Of a stretch of DNA of 64,000 nt, positions 59,542-64,000 are shown in pieces. The DNA comes from Terana coerulea (taxonomy: Eukaryota > Basidiomycota > Agaricomycetes > Polyporales > Phanerochaetaceae). A program made the translations under genes and the position numbers. The stretch is from contig JAKOGH010000315.1 of NCBI GenBank assembly GCA_024811115.1, positions 62,001-126,000 on the forward strand, in the 5' to 3' direction. The notes below the pieces were generated by a model, which saw only the letters and a program-made list of their open reading frames with translations, had not been told where the DNA came from and made no database searches. Each line of letters opens with the position of its first letter. Position 1 is the first letter of the stretch.

Positions 59542-62500
59542 TTACAAATCGAAAATTTCCTCCGTAATGCCCTTGTGAATCTGCTCATACGCAGCAGAGA
59601 CTCCGGGAGCAGGCATGGCGGAGGCTCCCATCCTCCCAGTCCTCAACCGCACACCAGAAACCTCGTTCAACACGTGTTGGATCCTGCCCGTCACGTAACT
59701 TCCCGGTCCCTGATTCGAGGGCTCTCTTGTGCCCACCGTACCTCTTTAGCATTTCGATATTTTCGGAGCACCGCAGCGAGTCCGCCGTAAGGGAATGGAC
59801 ACAGTTCTTCAACGCGAACGAAGGCAACCTTTTGAGCGAGATCCGATCGTTGTTCGCGCGCTTTGATCATCTCGTAGTAAAGCTTCCCGCTCAGAAGGCA
59901 TATACGCTCCACGGTCGAACGGTCTTGGATAAAGGGGTCATCGAGTATTGACTGGAACCGGGTTCCTGCTTCTAAGTCCGACACAGTAGACGTAGCAGCC
60001 TGACAAGCATGTCGATCATGAGCACTGAGCACTACGATAGTACGAGAGCATACTTACAGGCAACCGCAGTAGACCTTTCGGCCCCGCGACAATGAGGGGC
60101 TTCCTGAAGTTGCGTTTCATTTGCCGGCGCAAAAGATGGAAATACTGAGCCGGGGTCGTGGGGTACACAACTTGCATGTTGATGTTGCGTATGTCGTCCG
60201 TGCTAGGCTCGTCGTTGCACAGCTGCAGCCATCGTTCAATTCGGCACGACGAATGCTCGGGGCCGGCACCATCCAGCCTGAATGCAATCAGTACGCATGT
60301 AAATCACGAATATTAGATTGACCCACCCGTGAGGTAGGTTGAGAACGATGCCACTTTGCTTTGAGCCACTTCGCTGGAAATGCCGGTCAGTTGTGCTATG
60401 TCATGCATGGAGACAGCAAAGCGACATACCCTCGCCAGAGGAGATGTATGTATCGATAATGACCTGTACACTCAGTGTTAGAACGAAGCCGCGCATAGAT
60501 CGTGTTGCGTACTTGTGCACCATTGAAGAAGTCGCCGAACTGCATTGTTTGCGGGAATAAGCAACTGGTGATAGTCAGTATGAAACAACATACCTGAGCC
60601 TCCCAGATTGGCAGGATATCCGGTCGCTCCCAGCTGACACCATACTCAAACTGGTGCCAAAAACACGATGTTAGCCCCCAAGGTTATGTGGAAGACTCAA
60701 TCACGCACTCCGAGGACAGCCATTTCACTGAGAGAACCTGTTGGCGGCAAGGTCATTTCAAGCTTGCAATCATCGACGGGTGAACGAACTATTCGCCAAT
60801 TCAAGTCGTCCCTCCGACTTCAAGAACTCGTTCAACGGCACCACGACGCCTTCCGTCTTCTGATCAACGAGCATGGCATGCCTGTGCAATATTCACTATC
60901 AGCACCGAGGAAACGTTAGACGGTGCACGACGGCTTACCGCTGGCTGAAGGTGCCTCTTCCGACGTCCTGGCCAGAAATGCGGACGTCGTAGCCTTCCAA
61001 CATCAGCGATCCGAACGCAAGAGCCTAACGTTAAATCGCGTAAGTCGGTGCCAGTTGGTTGTAGTGTCGTTGCTGACCTCCGCTGAAGCCCAGTCAATGT
61101 CCTTGCCGTTCTCCACGGTCTGTATCCTGCGCTTGACGTGCCTCTGCAGACGCGGGTGGATTTCCTAGCTTGACATTAGCCTCCGATCCTGCTCCAATTC
61201 GAGCACACAAATATTGTACACTTACAAAACCTTCAGGTACGGTGACGCTCGCCTTGCCCACTTCTACCAGCACTTCCCTGTCCACGCCTGTGTCAGGATT
61301 GTATTCGATAGGCGCCTGGGCTACGCCTGCTTCGTGCGCGAAGGTCGAGACGATGCCATTCCACTGGTCTTTGTGCTCGAGCGGTGGAGGGACCCAAGAG
61401 TCGGCGGCTGCCAGTTCGTGGTTGAGTAGGTCCTTATGCTGGTCCCGCACAGCAGTGGCAGACTCAGACGTGAGGACGCCTTCAGACTGAAGCATGAAAC
61501 GAGATCATGAGCAAGGCACATCAAGTAATGGGAAGAATGGAAACATACGATGAGCTGCTCCTCATAAAGCGAGGGAACGGACTTGCGAGAGCGGATCTTC
61601 TCGTACATCAGCGGCTGAGTGAAGGCTGGCTCGTCCAATTCATTATGGCCCCTTTCGTATGTCATATGTCAGATCACAACGATTCACGTTCGGATATACG
61701 TAAATTTGGGAGACATACCATCGACGATAGACAATCAAGTCGATAATGATGTCTTTTCGGAAGAAGTTCCTATACTTGAATGCGACTTCTACCGCTCTTG
61801 CAACATCTGCAATGAGGTACTGTCAACATTCCAGCTAACCCGGGGGCTGGAGAGAACGCACCCTCTGGATGGTCGCCATTGACATGTAAAACCGGTGCAT
61901 TGATCATCTTGCCGACGTCCGAACAGTAAAGCGAGGATCGCTGGCTTGACGCCGGCGTAGTGTATCCGATGCTGTTACTGTATGACAAGAACAGTGAGTT
62001 CGCCATAATGACCGCCAATGACTTCTGCGCACTTGACCACGAGATGTATGGATCCGCCCACGGTGTAGTGCGGCAAGTTACCTGCACAATGTCGTAAGCC
62101 AGCACTCCCGGGGGCGATGGGTAAGTTGTAGGAAGAACTCACTCAAACCAAGACCTTCCATTATGATACCTTGACCTGTGAAGCTTGCATCACCATGCAG
62201 CTGGACGCACATAACCTTGTCACCAGGATAGCATTCGCCGAGATGCTCCGTTAAAGCGGCGTTCGCCTGGGCCAGAGCTTCAGATTGTTGGCCAGAGGAC
62301 GTACTCTGTTTGAAGGTCGGTGAGTTGTCTACGGTAAGGAAGGCATTTGACCTCGGCTTACGGATACACCAAAAAGCTCCTTTAGCAGCGCAAACTGCTT
62401 TGCCCGCGTCTTACCAAGGGCAACGGGGTTGACGGCTTCGAGATGCGAAGGGTTGGGCAAGTGAGAGATTTTCAAGCTGTGGCCGTCATAGTTCAAGGTT

Positions 62501-63643
62501 GGGTTCGGATACTGCATTTTGTGGTCGTCATGGTCAATAAATGGTAGAACCGATCAACAAAACGCTGTGACATACCGAAATGGCTGATAACATCTCCAAA
62601 AGCTCCTGCTTTCGCCACCAACTCGTTCGGAATCTCACTGCCTCCACGCACTTTGTTGAAGATGATACGAGGGTCGAGCTCCAATAGGCTAGTGAGCAGA
62701 TTGAGTCGTCCACGATGCGGCATGCCGAGAATGATATTCGAAACACCACCTATGTTTAAATGATCAGCGAACGGCTCTTGTACGTGAAGCAGTTCAGGCG
62801 CATATATGAAGTTCAACGTGCACATATGCGTGTTCTGGAAGGACAGCTCAACATTCGCATTATGAAATGAGACCATACCTTGGCTAGCGCACTTAAACAG
62901 CGCGTCCATCGCGGGCAACATCGACTCGCCTCCCTCAAGGCCGTACCTCTTGAGATTCGGGAACTTCGCCTGCATAAACTGGTCGAAGACCTCGCTCTCG
63001 ACCAGCAACTTATGCAGCCTCAGCTTCTCCTCCGCCGTGATCGGTTCAGGCGCTACTTGCGACTCCAATAGATGCGAGAACCACAGCCGCTCCGTCTTCG
63101 AAGGTGAATGCATATACTCATAGGCGATGCGTCCGACGTAAATGCTCCTGAGATGGTTCGTGATCTGCTCGAGCGTCCATTCCTCGGACGAGTCACCTTG
63201 CTCGCCGACGGGCTTGGACCAGACGATGCCGTTGACGTTGTATTTCTTGGACACGTCCGTCAGACCGTAGCGCGAGGGGTCCAGAGCGGCGACCTCCCTC
63301 GCGCTGGAGCAACTCCAGAGGATCAATGCGCGCCGCGCGGTGCCCGTGCGTCCGCAGAGAGTCGACGTAGCGCAGTAAAGGGGCGTTCGTAGTGCGGTTC
63401 TCGAGCTGAGCAGGGCTGTCTGTATGCGTGTGCGCGCATAGTAAATCACGCAATGAGTATACTCTGATGACATGAAGACGCACAGTCGGGTAGCCGAAAC
63501 CGTTTGGGCTCGCGATACCCATAAGAGCGGTCATGGTATCCTCGAGCTTGGGCTGCCGCTGGGCCCTTTAGCAGCACTGACGAAGGCTTGCTACCAGGTG
63601 CGAGAGTCTGTAGGCGGCGCATCGCCGAAACGTCTCTTCTCAT
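59542..63643 (-). CDS. DHTKD1-type 2-oxoadipate/2-oxoglutarate dehydrogenase E1
   Basis: It starts [19 protein letters not shown] (63643), an Arg-rich mitochondrial presequence, then [19 protein letters not shown] and [20 protein letters not shown]. Thiamine-diphosphate E1 motifs follow: [118 protein letters not shown] and [20 protein letters not shown]. The C-terminal part is [20 protein letters not shown], ending [16 protein letters not shown] at 59542. The shorter N-terminus and the GDVISHF region fit DHTKD1 (lysine degradation to glutaryl-CoA) better than the main KGD1. It has many introns. Frame breaks occur near 63288-63295 (surplus G in GAGGGAGG) and near 59717-59720 (a missing G in GAGAGCCC). 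Confidence 0.88.
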
Positions 63644-64000
63644 TGCTGTCCACGCCCCCCTGTCTGGTTAGGAGACCCTACGTGTCGTTGGATGTGGTGG
63701 CAAGCGACTTCAAGGCGACGGCGGAGGCGTGGTCATAGAAGACCTTGCTCAAGTTGCGGTAGGAACGGTGATACGATACTTATAGTCGCAAAGGCCGAGG
63801 CGCGTAAGTACCGTCCGGTGGAGGTCATGCTATGCGGCTCTTGACCAATTAGACGACAAAACTGGATGCGCAGGTCGGAGTCGCTCATGCAACTAGTTCG
63901 GTTCAATGGTGTAAGGTCATGTTTGCTCTGCATAACTCTGACAATGGAAAAGCATAGGTACAAGTAGTGGACAAGCAAGATTGATATCGAAAGTGTGGAC
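63644..64000. other. 5' flank of the DHTKD1-type gene
   Basis: It is upstream sequence of the minus-strand E1 gene. A minus-strand open frame (63733-63978) shows no recognisable motif. I see nothing else before the window edge. Confidence 0.35.

Overview
This window is eukaryotic. Genes are split by many short introns (about 45-70 nt, mostly GT-AG, often with a CTNAC/CTCAT-like branch site). The protein families point to a filamentous basidiomycete of the Agaricomycetes: expanded F-box/LRR-type proteins opening with a PPEILS(H/Y)I motif, a jelly-roll-type single-pass membrane protein, a seven-helix membrane protein, a Cch1 calcium channel, an Msb1/Mug8 polarity protein and an MLKL-like helical bundle fused to ricin-type beta-trefoils. 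Polyporales is possible but not shown. There is no sign of prokaryotic organisation, CRISPR or plasmid/phage features.

Layout. 0-10 kb: an EI24/Rrt8-like membrane protein (-), a small RCR-like membrane protein (+), a long Msb1/Mug8 protein (+) and an F-box gene (-). 10-20 kb: a mitochondrial-type cyclophilin (-), a jelly-roll-type transmembrane protein (-) and an F-box protein (-), separated by long intergenic stretches. 20-30 kb: exosome RRP45 (-) and TRM112 (+) share a 232-bp divergent promoter. They are followed by two tandem F-box paralogues (+), the second probably a pseudogene, and a typical 2-Cys peroxiredoxin (-). 30-41 kb: a MYND zinc-finger protein (+), a short-chain dehydrogenase (-), a secreted CDH-cytochrome/DOMON-like protein (-), a seven-helix membrane protein (+), a secreted pepsin-type aspartic protease (+) and the KEOPS kinase BUD32 (-). 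41-53 kb: the four-domain calcium channel CCH1 (+, about 7.5 kb), divergent from BUD32, and eIF3a/TIF32 (-). 53-64 kb: the MLKL-like/beta-trefoil gene (-), an FAD-dependent oxidoreductase (+) and a DHTKD1-type 2-oxoacid dehydrogenase E1 (-).

Most genes are unrelated housekeeping loci in no shared pathway. Loose themes are RNA processing and translation (RRP45, TRM112, BUD32, eIF3a) and membrane/signalling genes. The lineage-specific material is the F-box family and the MLKL-like/beta-trefoil gene, which is the best candidate here for an undescribed cell-death or defence effector.

A cross-cutting observation is that most of the conserved genes need a one-base frame change, usually in or next to a run of identical bases, to read through to their conserved ends. 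This looks more like residual assembly indels than mass pseudogenisation. The reading frames below are given with those breaks marked.
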